In this document: in pieces, positions 46,401-56,466 of the stretch
How the letters are laid out: each line of letters starts with the position of its first letter
Numbering within the stretch: the stretch's first letter is position 1
Source of the DNA: Microplitis mediator
Lineage: Eukaryota > Arthropoda > Insecta > Hymenoptera > Braconidae
Assembly: GCF_029852145.1 (NCBI RefSeq)
Contig: NC_079979.1
Location: 5,432,501 to 5,496,500, forward strand
Length of the DNA stretch: 64,000 nt
Direction of reading: 5' to 3'
Position numbers and translations under genes: made by a program
Notes under the pieces: model-generated
The model's database searches: none
Told to the model about the DNA's origin: nothing
Seen by the model: only the letters and a program-made list of their open reading frames with translations

Positions 46401-47400
46401 TGCGACTTGGTATGAGATGAAGAAAATAAATGTGAGCAAAAGACCAGAATTATTTGACAATTGGCAGATTAAAGAAGACCGATTGTATTATTTTAAACCT
46501 GACTATCTAAAAGGCGTGTTGGATGATCAGAATGCCTGGAAGAAGGTGTTGCAAGAGCATGAGGTTAAGGCTGTGTTACAGGCAAATCATGATGTGCCTG
46601 ATGCTGGTCATCTGGGTCGTGAGAAATTATATCAGCGGTTACGCATTCACTACTATTGGCCCGGCATGTACCGGGACGTAGATGACTTTGTAAATGCTTG
46701 TGAGGTCTGCAAGAAAGTAAAATACAAACAGACTTCCACCCAGGCGCCTATGCGCACAAGACAGCCGATCGAGCCTTGGGCCGTCGTGGCGGCGGACGTC
46801 ACGGGTCCTTTCCCTCGCTCCAAGTCTGGGTACGAATACGTTTTAATAGTTCAAGACTTATATACACGTTTCATTGAAGTATTTAGATTAAGAAAACAAA
46901 CGGGACAAAATGTAAAGAAGTGTTTTAACCGGGTATTCTCCCGTTGGGGGTATCCGTTGATTTTAATTACTGACAATGGAAAGGAATTTATAAATGAAAC
47001 CGTGAGAGAGTATTTGAGGACAGTGGGCGTGAAATCGACTCCTACAGCGATCGCTCATCCTCAGAGTAACCCTGTTGAGAGGATAAATAGAACTATTAAA
47101 CCCATGATACGCGCTTTTATTGAGAAAGAACAGACTACTTGGGATCAACACCTGGGTGAGCTCCAACTCGCGTATAACAGCTCTTATCACCAGTCTCTAA
47201 AGTTGTCCCCTTATTATTTAGTACATGGTAGAGAACCACGTCTGTCTGGGAAACCTTCCCGAGTTGAGATCGAAGATCTTGATTTGGACTCTGGGGCTTG
47301 GAAGGCTAGAATTGATCGTCTAAATCAATTGCGACATAAGGTGGAGCTGGTGATGCGTAAGGAGATGAACGACAAGCGCGATATCATGACAAGGGGTTAA
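43406..47400 (+). CDS. pol: Pol polyprotein of element 1 (Gag-Pol by frameshift)
   Basis: Read in the -1 frame of gag; the ATG at 43450 is not needed. Residue numbers from 43450. Residues 40-140 hold six SDESRA-type repeats. Protease has DTGS at 363-366. Reverse transcriptase has YLDD at 691-694. RNase H keeps all four carboxylates (TDAS from 839, EKE, TDH, PDALSR). Integrase has an HHCC zinc site (H1047, H1054, C1084, C1087) and D1116, D1175, E1210, a D,D34E spacing. The frame ends at a TAA at 47398-47400 produced by an upstream single-base shift; the integrase C-terminus continues in another frame. The order protease-RT-RNase H-integrase is that of Ty3/gypsy (Metaviridae). Confidence 0.93.
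43581..43851 (+). repeat. Six SDESRA coding repeats in pol
   Basis: GCGACGAG (or a variant) recurs at 43583, 43631, 43682, 43730, 43781 and 43832, 48 or 51 bp apart, so always in frame. The conserved core encodes SDESRA and the linkers vary. They precede the protease and have no function I recognise. Confidence 0.9.
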
Positions 47401-47675
47401 AATCGTTACCAGAGGTTCAGGTGGGAGATCAAGTTTATTACCCGAATAGGAAACTCAGTAAGAAAGTCGATAAGTACTGTGCGAGTCTAGCTTATAAGTT
47501 TTTAGGTCCTGCGACTATTAGTAAAATATTTAGTCCCTTAGTAGTAGAACTTGTGGGTCCTTCGGGTAAATCGTTGGGTAACCATTATCTCCCAGACTTA
47601 AAAATTCCTCGGCGAAGTAACAGGACTAAAAAGTTCTCTGTTTCAGAGGCAGGAGAGAGAGCAGCAGGTATATGA
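47401..47675 (+). pseudogene. pol: Displaced C-terminus of element 1 integrase
   Basis: In a different frame from the main pol ORF, this stretch encodes the integrase C-terminal module (VGDQVYYPNRK, KFLGPATISKI). The frame is open upstream to about 47380, so one base was probably lost (or two gained) between about 47380 and 47398. This lesion truncates the integrase in this copy. Confidence 0.82.
47631..47646 (+). promoter_or_regulatory. Putative 3' splice site before the third ORF
   Basis: AAGTTCTCTGTTTCAG, a pyrimidine-rich stretch ending in CAG, at the end of pol and 64 bp before ORF3. The identical 16 bases lie at 63387-63402 in element 2, just before env, where errantiviruses make a spliced env mRNA. 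Confidence 0.6.
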
Positions 47676-47709
47676 CCTGTTCTACAGGGCGCCTGGGCGG
47701 TTTAAAACC

Positions 47710-48309
47710 ATGGCCCAAGTACGCACGCACTTGCGCTCGGAGCGTCGCCTGGTGGCTCATCGTCGGCTGCTGCGGGATTTTGGTCCACCGTTTCCAGCTC
47801 ACCTTCTGAAATTGGGATGGGAATACCATCGTCCATCTACCAAACTGCGTTGGTTGTCGACCGTACATAAAGGAAACTGGAGCCGTTTTACTATTGAGGG
47901 AGCTGACCCTGTAGTTCCTGCAGTGGCTGCTGAAAAAGAGCCGATGGTGAAGGTCGTACCAGCTCCTACGGGTCTTGAAGATAACGACGGGGATGTGTTG
48001 TACATTGACGAGGAAGTGGACTTGGGAGAAGATCTGTTGGACGATTTTGTGCCTACTCGTGCTTCTCATCTCAAGTCAAACGAACGTCCGCGGATCGTTG
48101 TTTGCCTTTCCCTCAACAAGTTTGAGACCGTGACGGGGCATGCTGCTCAACGTCGCCGGTCCTCCATGGAGACTCTGGCCAAGAGGGCTAAAACGTCCTC
48201 GCGATTGGCTCTTTCTGTTCAACAAGGTGTTTTGGAACCCTGGGTGGTCCTGACTCCCGTAGATGGCTCTCACCTTGCCCGTACTCCCATGCGTGGAAGA
48301 CATATCTAA
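47710..48309 (+). CDS. Third ORF of element 1, unknown accessory protein
   Basis: 199 codons from ATG 47710, in a strong context (AACCATGG), to TAA 48307-48309. It occupies the env position between integrase and the 3' LTR. The N-terminal 35 residues are basic (starts MAQVRTHLRSERRLVAHRR), the middle (residues 88-112) is acidic, and the C-terminal third is basic and Ser-rich again. No signal peptide or membrane segment, so it is not an envelope protein. GC content is higher than in the flanks. I recognise no family. The frame is intact although pol is not. Confidence 0.65.
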   Translation: MAQVRTHLRSERRLVAHRRLLRDFGPPFPAHLLKLGWEYHRPSTKLRWLSTVHKGNWSRFTIEGADPVVPAVAAEKEPMVKVVPAPTGLEDNDGDVLYIDEEVDLGEDLLDDFVPTRASHLKSNERPRIVVCLSLNKFETVTGHAAQRRRSSMETLAKRAKTSSRLALSVQQGVLEPWVVLTPVDGSHLARTPMRGRHI

Positions 48310-48432
48310 GATTTAGTTGTTATTATAACTCGCAGTAGATAGAAGAAGGTTAAGGGTTTAAATGTGAGTTAATTTCTAGGTTACCGTTCCATTTTAGGTT
48401 GGACCCGAGGCTCTTGTCTGGTGGCGGGGAAA

Positions 48433-49139
48433 TGTAACGGGGTGGTTTGAATACCCCGAAGCTTTTCGCCAGAAGCCTCGGGTCGGGTCGGTTTGCTTTC
48501 GGAGCCATGCGCGCTGTCGCTGCTCAGTAGGGCCTGAGGCCCTCAATTCTGATCGAGGCCGGTGGATTGGGTCATTCAGAGGAGTTCACTCTACTCAACA
48601 ACATCTTTTCCTTCAAACGTACAATTGTCACAGTTTTGTTAATAAAATTTATATTAATTTTTTTTGTGAGTTGTCTACCAGGATGTCAAGGCGTATTATA
48701 CCAACTGTAAGTTTTATACTCTTGTTTATTGATTAATAACGATTGATATTAAAAGTTCTTATTGATGATACGTCAGTATTTTCCTCTCTATCTGCTCTGT
48801 ACGGTTTTAGGCCCTTCTGGCAACCTCTCTAGCGTTTTTAATTAACTCTCTTTATTATTACTTTTTACACATGTTCTTTATTAAATAGTATGTAACTCAT
48901 TGAATATTCTTATCAATAAAATATAATTAACTATGAACACTGTATTATTGATATACGTATAAATATCCTTAATTTTATTTAGTAATAAGCAGTTGAGTAA
49001 GTACACCGCGTGCCCGATGAGTTTTGTCCACCCCTGAGATTAAGGTAATTATACTCTTATTATTAACAATTATATATTATATTTGTTCTTAACCCTGCTC
49101 GCTGATCACTTGGCACGGGGATCAGGGAGAGGTGTTATA
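48433..49139 (+). repeat. 3' LTR of element 1
   Basis: 707 bp, starts TGTAACGG right after the purine-rich GGGGAAA (48426-48432, probable polypurine tract) and ends GTTATA. It differs from the 5' LTR by scattered substitutions and short indels, for example CAAATTCAATTG against CAAACGTACAATTG. Confidence 0.92.
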
Positions 49140-52100
49140 ATTGATATCATAGTTTTTCTAATACAAGAAGACACTGTAGATGGCAATTTTCAATTCTTTC
49201 TCGCAGATACTCGTGAAACGTATAGTTTCAATATATAACATTTTGTAGACAGACGTTGATGGGCACTTCGGCCAAAGTCATGTTGGATGCCTAAAGGTTC
49301 TTTGCACGTAGCAGTCAATCAGGATACACAGGATCGAAAAAATGCACAAAAAAGGAAATCAACGTCTTACGCCTAGGAAATGGTTCTCAAAAGAAGAGAA
49401 TCATTAGGCAAAAAATGAAAATAATAATAACAAACTGCCTGCAACGAAGGGGTAGCTCTGATCAGGGGAAGCGTAATGCACTTCCATACTGGATCAGAAG
49501 TGTAGAAACACACTAGGCAACTGCTACTCCGTTACTCGACCAAAAGGAAGATGCCAAGGTCGAGTAATCCTTTTGTTTTTCATATATTTGATGAGATATA
49601 ATTTTTTAATTTAAAATTATGACTTTTTTTTTACGCTAATTATTGACAAAAAAAAAAAAAATTAAATCATTTACTCGTAATATGTATAATAGATTTTTTT
49701 TACGAGGGTATATAATTATTTTTGTAAATAATTTTTCAACTTTGATAATTACTTTAGGTAAAATTTATAACAAGGCTTTTAAAGTTTTCTGTAGCCTCAG
49801 AATTTATAATACGCTAATATTTTTAATACATGATTGATATTGTCAGAAACGAAACGTCTAATCCAAGTTTTTATTCACTTTGCTAGTGCAATAAGAATAG
49901 TATAGATTTTTCACGTTAACCGTAGCAGCATAAAATAGAGCAGGCCAATTTGAATTATGAGAAAATTAATAATTTCATTAAGATCAAATTTGATAGCACG
50001 TAATATTTTATTGTTGAAAGTAATAATTTTTTACTTTTTGAAAATAATATAGCAAGTAATAAATTACAGGAAGGTTTTTATATATAAATTTTTCCATTAA
50101 ATTTTGAGTTATTGACGTATATAATATGTAATATACATCAGATATAGTGCAAAAATTAGTATCTTATGCTGTGACAGATTAAATTTCATACTGCAAATTT
50201 TTTTATTAAAAATTTTCGTAGCATCGTTTTATTGCATTCCAACCGTAGTTTGTATAAATTTTTTAATCATGACAGAAAATTTTCGTAGTTTAGTAGTAGA
50301 TAAAACAGATACAGCTTTAACCAAAAACAGGATCCGAAAAATTTCTAGATGTTACTAATCCCGTGATGGTCTAGAATATCCAGTCGAAAGATGTCTATTC
50401 ATTTTCGTTAAGTTGCAGTAACTTAAGCCTATGTAACTTCTGGCTGCACAACTAAATATCAACATCAAAAATATTCATCAGACATAAAATCCAAGACAAA
50501 TTTTAGAATATTTTGCACGTATTTGGCGTTTATTTCAGGCAATTTCTGCAAATTTTATATCTTGTGTATATTCGTTTATTAATTTGTCAAATTTGTGTTA
50601 TGGACTCGTTGAATTGAAAACGAAAAGTTGAATAATTGCTACTTTTCTATTAGGCTCGGAATAAATTTTTTTTTTTTTGCAATATAAAAAAAGTTATTCA
50701 TTTGTTGTTACTTAAATAGTTTTAATTACTTGAACGTTTTTTTTTAAAAAAATTTAAATTGATATCATAGTTTTTCTAATACAAGAAGACACTGTAGATG
50801 GCACTTTTCAATTCCTTCTCGCAGATACTCGTGAAACGTATAGTTACAATATATAACATTTTGTAGACAGACGTTGATGGGCATTTCGGACAAAGTCATG
50901 TTGGATGCCTGAAGGTTATTTGCACGTAGCAGTCAATCAGGATACACAGGATCGACAAAATGCGCAAAAAAAGAAATTAACGTCTTACGCCTAGGAAATG
51001 ATTCTCAAAAGAAGAGAATCATTAGGCAAAAAATGACAATAAAAATAACAAACTGCCTGCAAAGAAGGGGTAGCTCTGATCGGGGGAAGCGTAATGCACT
51101 TCCATACTGGATCAGAAGTGTAGAAACACACTAGGCAACTGCTACTCCGTTACTCGACCAAACGGAAGATGCCAAGGTCGAGTAATCCTTTTGTTTTTCA
51201 TATATTTGATGAGATATAATTTTTTAATTTAAAATTATGACTTTTTTTTTACGCTAATTATTGACAAAAAAAAAAAAAAATTGAATCATTTACTCGTAAT
51301 ATGTATAATAGATTTTTTTTACGAGGGTATATAATTATTTTCGTAAATAATTTTTCAACTTTGATAATAACTTTAGGTAAAATTAATAACAAGGCTTTTA
51401 AAGTTTTCTGTAGCCTGAGAATTTATAATACGCTAATATTTTTAATACATGATTGATATTGTCAGAAACAAAACGTCTCATCCAAGTTTTTATTCACTTT
51501 GCTAGTGCAATAAGAATAGTATAGATTTTCACGTCAACCGTAGCAGCTTAAAATAGAGCAGGCCAATTTGAATTTCTGAGAAAATTAATAATATTATTAA
51601 GATCAAATTTGAAAGCACGTAATATTTTATTGTTGAAAGTAATAATTTTTTATTTTTTGAAAATAATATAGCAAGTAATAAATTACAGAAAGGTTTTTAT
51701 ATATAAATTTTTCCATTAAATTTTGAGTTATTGACGTATATAATATGTAATATGCATCAGATATAGTGCAAAAATCAGTATCTTATGCTGTGACAAATTA
51801 AATTTCATACTGCAAATTTTTTTATTAAAAATTTTCGTAGCATCGTTTTATTGCATTCCAACCGTAGTTTGTATGAATTTTTTAATCATGACAGAAAATT
51901 TTCGTAGTTTAGTAGTAGATAAAACAGATACAGCTTTAACCAAAAACAGGATCCGAAAAATTTCTAGATGTTACTAATCCCGTGATGGTCTAGAATATCC
52001 AGTCGAAAATTAGATGACAATTCATTTTCGTTAAGTTGCAGTAACTTAAGCCTATGTAACTTCTGGCTGCACAACTAAATATTAACATCAAAAATATTCA

Positions 52101-54574
52101 TCAGACATAAAATCCAAGACAAATTTTAGAATATTTTGCACGTATTTGGCGTTTATTTCAGGCAATTTTTGCAAATTTTATATCTTGTGTATATTCGTTT
52201 ATTGATTTGTCAATTTTTTGTTATGGACTTGTTGAATTGAAAACAAAAAGTTGAATAATCGCTACTTTTCTATTAGGCTCGGAATAAATTTTTTTTTTTT
52301 TTTCAATATTAAAAAAGTTATTCATTTGTTGTTACTTAAATAGTTTTAATTACTTGAACGTTTTTTTTTAAAAAAATTTAAATTGATATCATAGTTTTTC
52401 TAATACAAGAAGACACTGTAGATGGCACTTTTCAATTCCTTCTCGCAGATACTCGTGAAACGTATAGTTTCAATATATAACATTTTGTAGACAGACGTTG
52501 ATGGGCATTTCGGACAAAGTCATGTTGGATGCCTAAAGGTTCTTTGCACGTAGCAGTCAATCAGGATACACAGGATCGACAAAATGCGCAAAAAAAGAAA
52601 TTAACGTCTTACGCCTAGGAAATGATTCTCAAAAGAAGAGAATCATTAGGCAAAAAATGACAATAAAAATAACAAACTGCCTGCAAAGAAGGGGTAGCTC
52701 TGATCGGGGGAAGCGTTATGCACTTCCATACTGGATCAGAAGTGTAGAAACACACTAGGCAACTGCTACTCCGTTACTCGACCAAACGGAAGATGCCAAG
52801 GTCGAGTAATCCTTTTGTTTTTCATATATTTGATGAGATATAATTTTTTAATTTAAAATTATGACTTTTTTTTTACGCTAATTATTGACAAAAAAAAAAA
52901 AAAATTGAATCATTTACTCGTAATATGTATAATAGATTTTTTTTACGAGGGTATATAATTATTTTCGTAAATAATTTTTCAACTTTGATAATAACTTTAG
53001 GTAAAATTAATAACAAGGCTTTTAAAGTTTTCTGTAGCCTGAGAATTTATAATACGCTAATATTTTTAATACATGATTGATATTGTCAGAAACAAAACGT
53101 CTCATCCAAGTTTTTATTCACTTTGCTAGTGCAATAAGAATAGTATAGATTTTCACGTCAACCGTAGCAGCTTAAAATAGAGCAGGCCAATTTGAATTTC
53201 TGAGAAAATTAATAATATTATTAAGATCAAATTTGAAAGCACGTAATATTTTATTGTTGAAAGTAATAATTTTTTATTTTTTGAAAATAATATAGCAAGT
53301 AATAAATTACAGAAAGGTTTTTATATATAAATTTTTCCATTAAATTTTGAGTTATTGACGTATATAATATGTAATATGCATCAGATATAGTGCAAAAATC
53401 AGTATCTTATGCTGTGACAAATTAAATTTCATACTGCAAATTTTTTTATTAAAAATTTTCGTAGCATCGTTTTATTGCATTCCAACCGTAGTTTGTATGA
53501 ATTTTTTAATCATGACAGAAAATTTTCGTAGTTTAGTAGTAGATAAAACAGATACAGCTTTAACCAAAAACAGGATCCGAAAAATTTCTAGATGTTACTA
53601 ATCCCGTGATGGTCTAGAATATCCAGTCGAAAATTAGATGACAATTCATTTTCGTTAAGTTGCAGTAACTTAAGCCTATGTAACTTCTGGCTGCACAACT
53701 AAATATTAACATCAAAAATATTCATCAGACATAAAATCCAAGACAAATTTTAGAATATTTTGCACGTATTTGGCGTTTATTTCAGGCAATTTTTGCAAAT
53801 TTTATATCTTGTGTATATTCGTTTATTGATTTGTCAATTTTTTGTTATGGACTTGTTGAATTGAAAACAAAAAGTTGAATAATCGCTACTTTTCTATTAG
53901 GCTCGGAATAAATTTTTTTTTTTTTTTCAATATTAAAAAAGTTATTCATTTGTTGTTACTTAAATAGTTTTAATTACTTGAACGTTTTTTTTTAAAAAAA
54001 TTTAAATTGATATCATAGTTTTTCTATTACAAGAAGACACTGTAGATGGCACTTTTCAATTCCTTCTCGCAGATACTCGTGAAACGTATAGTTTCAATAT
54101 ATAACATTTTGTAGACAGACGTTGATGGGCATTTCGGACAAAGTCATGTTGGATGCCTAAAGGTTCTTTGCACGTAGCAGTCAATCAGGATACACAGGAT
54201 CGACAAAATGCGCAAAAAAAGAAATTAACGTCTTACGCCTAGGAAATGATTCTCAAAAGAAGAGAATCATTAGGCAAAAAATGACAATAAAAATAACAAA
54301 CTGCCTGCAAAGAAGGGGTAGCTCTGATCGGGGGAAGCGTAATGCACTTCCATACTGGATCAGAAGTGTAGAATCACACTAGGCAACTGCTACTCCGTTA
54401 CTCGACCAAAAGGAAGATGCCAAGGTCGAGTAATCCTTTTGTTTTTCATATATTTGATGAGATATAATTCTTTAATTTAAAATTATGACTTTTTTTTACG
54501 CTAATTATTGACAAAAAAAAAACAAAAATTAAATCATTTACTCGTAATATGTATAATATATATTTTTTACGAGG
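49140..54574. repeat. 1.62-kb satellite, third tract (about 3.3 units)
   Basis: Resumes at unit offset about 1137 after element 1 and runs through anchors at 49634, 51252, 52876 and 54499 until element 2 inserts after ACGAGG. The two units starting near 51240 and 52865 share many private variants and are nearly identical, the mark of a recent local duplication. Confidence 0.9.
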
Positions 54575-54683
54575 TGTTATGTCCAAATAAATTTTTTTTA
54601 TTTCTAATAATTATTTAAAATAATTATTTCCGAGCTCCTCTTTGGAAAGCGCGCGAAAACGCAGCGTCAGCTTTTTCACCTTT

Positions 54684-54920
54684 TTATGCGGCAAAGAATA
54701 GTGGGAAGACACCTGCAATAAGTTTAACGAATAAACAATAAACTGCCGTCACCTTCCACCAATGACGATAATTAAAAATTCCCCATCGATTGTCAAAGCA
54801 AAGTTTATAAAAAGCCTGAGCACCATGGCTCAGGGCCTTCAGTTCATTTTTAACTTCTTGGTCCGCGTAAACGGCGTCGATAGCCCGTAATCTTATTGCA
54901 GAAATCTTCCGACGTGGCAA
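54684..54920 (-). CDS. Antisense ORF in the LTR of element 2, unknown
   Basis: 78 codons on the minus strand, starting MPRRKISAIRLRAIDAVYAD and ending in a hydrophobic stretch (VYCLFVKLIAGVFPLFF) that could be a membrane segment. No family recognised. Both long LTR-like sequences in this window carry an antisense ORF starting MPR[SR]K, which may be chance. Confidence 0.2.
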   Translation of the reverse strand: MPRRKISAIRLRAIDAVYADQEVKNELKALSHGAQAFYKLCFDNRWGIFNYRHWWKVTAVYCLFVKLIAGVFPLFFAA

Positions 54921-54924
54921 TAAG

Positions 54925-55244
54925 TAATCGTCGCTGATTTAGGTATCCGGCTGATTAATTTCGTGTAGGATATTGTTTTATCAGTTACGGTTTTCCAAAT
55001 TCACTTTAAATAAATTGTAAATCGATCTAGGTATCCGGCTGATTAAGTTCGTGTAGGATATTAATTTATTCATTTACAAAAATTCAAATCAATTATACCG
55101 TAAATCGATCTAGGTATCCGGCTGATTAAGTTCGTGTAGGATATTAATTTATTCATTTACGGTCATTATTAATAAATTAAATTGCCAATTGAGTTAGATA
55201 CTCGGCTGATAGTCAACTATCGTGTAGAGTATAGTTCTTAATTG
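54925..55244 (+). ncRNA. Tandem stem-loop array in the LTR
   Basis: Four modules about 82 bp apart. Inner stems: TATCC/GGATA at 54944-54972, 55032-55060 and 55115-55143; TACTC/GAGTA at 55199-55231. All share CGGCTGAT after the 5' arm and CGTGTA before the 3' arm. Outer stems: TTGTAAAT/ATTTACAA (55015-55022, 55072-55079), ACCGTAAAT/ATTTACGGT (55097-55105, 55155-55163), CAATTGAG/CTTAATTG (55186-55193, 55237-55244). Paired changes keep both stems, which points to RNA structure. The first module has only a weak outer stem. Confidence 0.75.
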
Positions 55245-55937
55245 CAATTGAAAGATCTCGAAGATCTATCCGGTTCGAGTGAATTGTGACACAAATCACG
55301 TGAATTTGTGATCTCACTTTGTGCCGAGTTTCTGCGCATAAAACCCCTTTTGGGTGTGAAAAAGGACGCATTTATAAATAAAAATCTGTTTAAAATATCC
55401 GATAAGATAAATAATCTTATAATACAAATTATATAAAAGTTGTGAAAAACTAGAGTGAACAAGTGACGTTCTGTTAAAACGTTGTAAATTAAAATATAAT
55501 AAAAGATCAAGTTCATCACTCAAGCCGTTCGATTTTCATTCGAAAGTAGTACATAAGATATCATCCTATCAACCCAGCCGCACCCATTCTACCAACCTTA
55601 CAGGAAGGCCGAGTGAGCTGTTTAGTTCTGGAGGGATAATAGCTGCCGCACTAGAAGAATTGACATCGAAAGGTAGGTGAAAGAACTATTTTTCTATCAT
55701 CATAAAGTTACTTTTGGCTTAAACAAGAGCACCAGTCTCTTTGAAGACGTTTGGGTTCTTAATTTTCGAAAAGATCCACTATAAATAATAAATTATAGGA
55801 AGATAATTTCTTCCTCGTATTCTTTATTGTTGTCCGCACCCTCCAACCCGCTTGTCCAAAAATTACTATCGCTACCAAAGGGAGAAATCCCGGATAAATA
55901 ATTAAAAATTAAGCGGCGGAAATAACATAAAGAACAC

Positions 55938-55956
55938 TGGTGGCAGCGGTGGGATT
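55938..55956 (+). promoter_or_regulatory. Primer binding site, tRNA-Leu
   Basis: TGGTGGCAGCGGTGGGATT matches, over 19 bases, the complement of the CCA-tailed 3' end of animal tRNA-Leu. It primes minus-strand DNA synthesis. Confidence 0.85.
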
Positions 55957-56466
55957 TTCGAAATTAAAAATCCTTCTTTTTGAGCCACAGGTATCATTTT
56001 TCTACCAATTTTGATATTAAAGGTAGATTTGTGGTAATTTTCCTATTTTCAAAATTCTAAAAATTTCAAAATTATATTTTCGTGGCATTTTTGAAAGTGC
56101 CACACCCTGTTTTCGTGGACTTGCCATACCTTAACGGTTAGCAATTCCACGTATTGCGAACTCAGCGTTTTCTGCCCCTCAATCGAGTTGCGAAACACCT
56201 GAGTTCACAGTCCGCGACTTCGCGATCAAACCGCAAAGTCAGCGAAAAGTCAAACATCGACTTTATTGTCACAGCTTCGAGCTGTTGAAAGTAATTCTTT
56301 CTCTCTCTGTCTGACTAAGTTAGCAATTTGCATTTCGAGTTTAACGACTCATAAAATCGTCGCTTCACCAACACCCTAGGGTGTGGTCACCACCATTACT
56401 CGTAATAAACAACACCGGAGGCAAAGAAATCTAACGCCTCCCCCATTTCACGGCTTACAAGCAGAA
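55957..56466 (+). other. Leader of element 2
   Basis: Untranslated leader between primer site and gag. It holds the TGGCATTTTTGAAAGTGCCA inverted repeat (56092-56111) and pyrimidine-rich TTCTTTCTCTCTCTGTCTG (56287). The env splice donor probably lies here or at the gag start, but I cannot identify it. Confidence 0.45.

Larger units (their letters stand above)
39822..49139 (+). mobile_element. Ty3/gypsy LTR retrotransposon (element 1), near-complete
   Basis: 9.3 kb: 5' LTR, primer site, gag, -1 frameshift site, pol, an extra ORF and 3' LTR. The two LTRs are close to identical with a handful of differences, so insertion is not very recent. The satellite flanks do not match: the left flank stops at unit offset about 687, the right flank resumes at about 1137, and no target duplication is visible. 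Pol is broken by one frameshift near its C-terminus, so this copy is probably non-autonomous. Confidence 0.93.
54575..55936 (+). repeat. 5' LTR of element 2
   Basis: About 1.35 kb. It starts TGTTAT. Two candidate ends exist: ATAACA at 55927, which mirrors the start over 6 bp but lies 10 bp before the primer site, and AGAACA at 55936, one base before it. Without the 3' LTR I cannot decide. It contains a tandem array of stem-loop modules (54925-55244). Confidence 0.8.

Noticed and set aside
47380..47430. A second programmed frameshift near the integrase end of element 1
   Set aside because: No in-phase slippery heptamer is present and the position inside the integrase C-terminus fits a simple indel.
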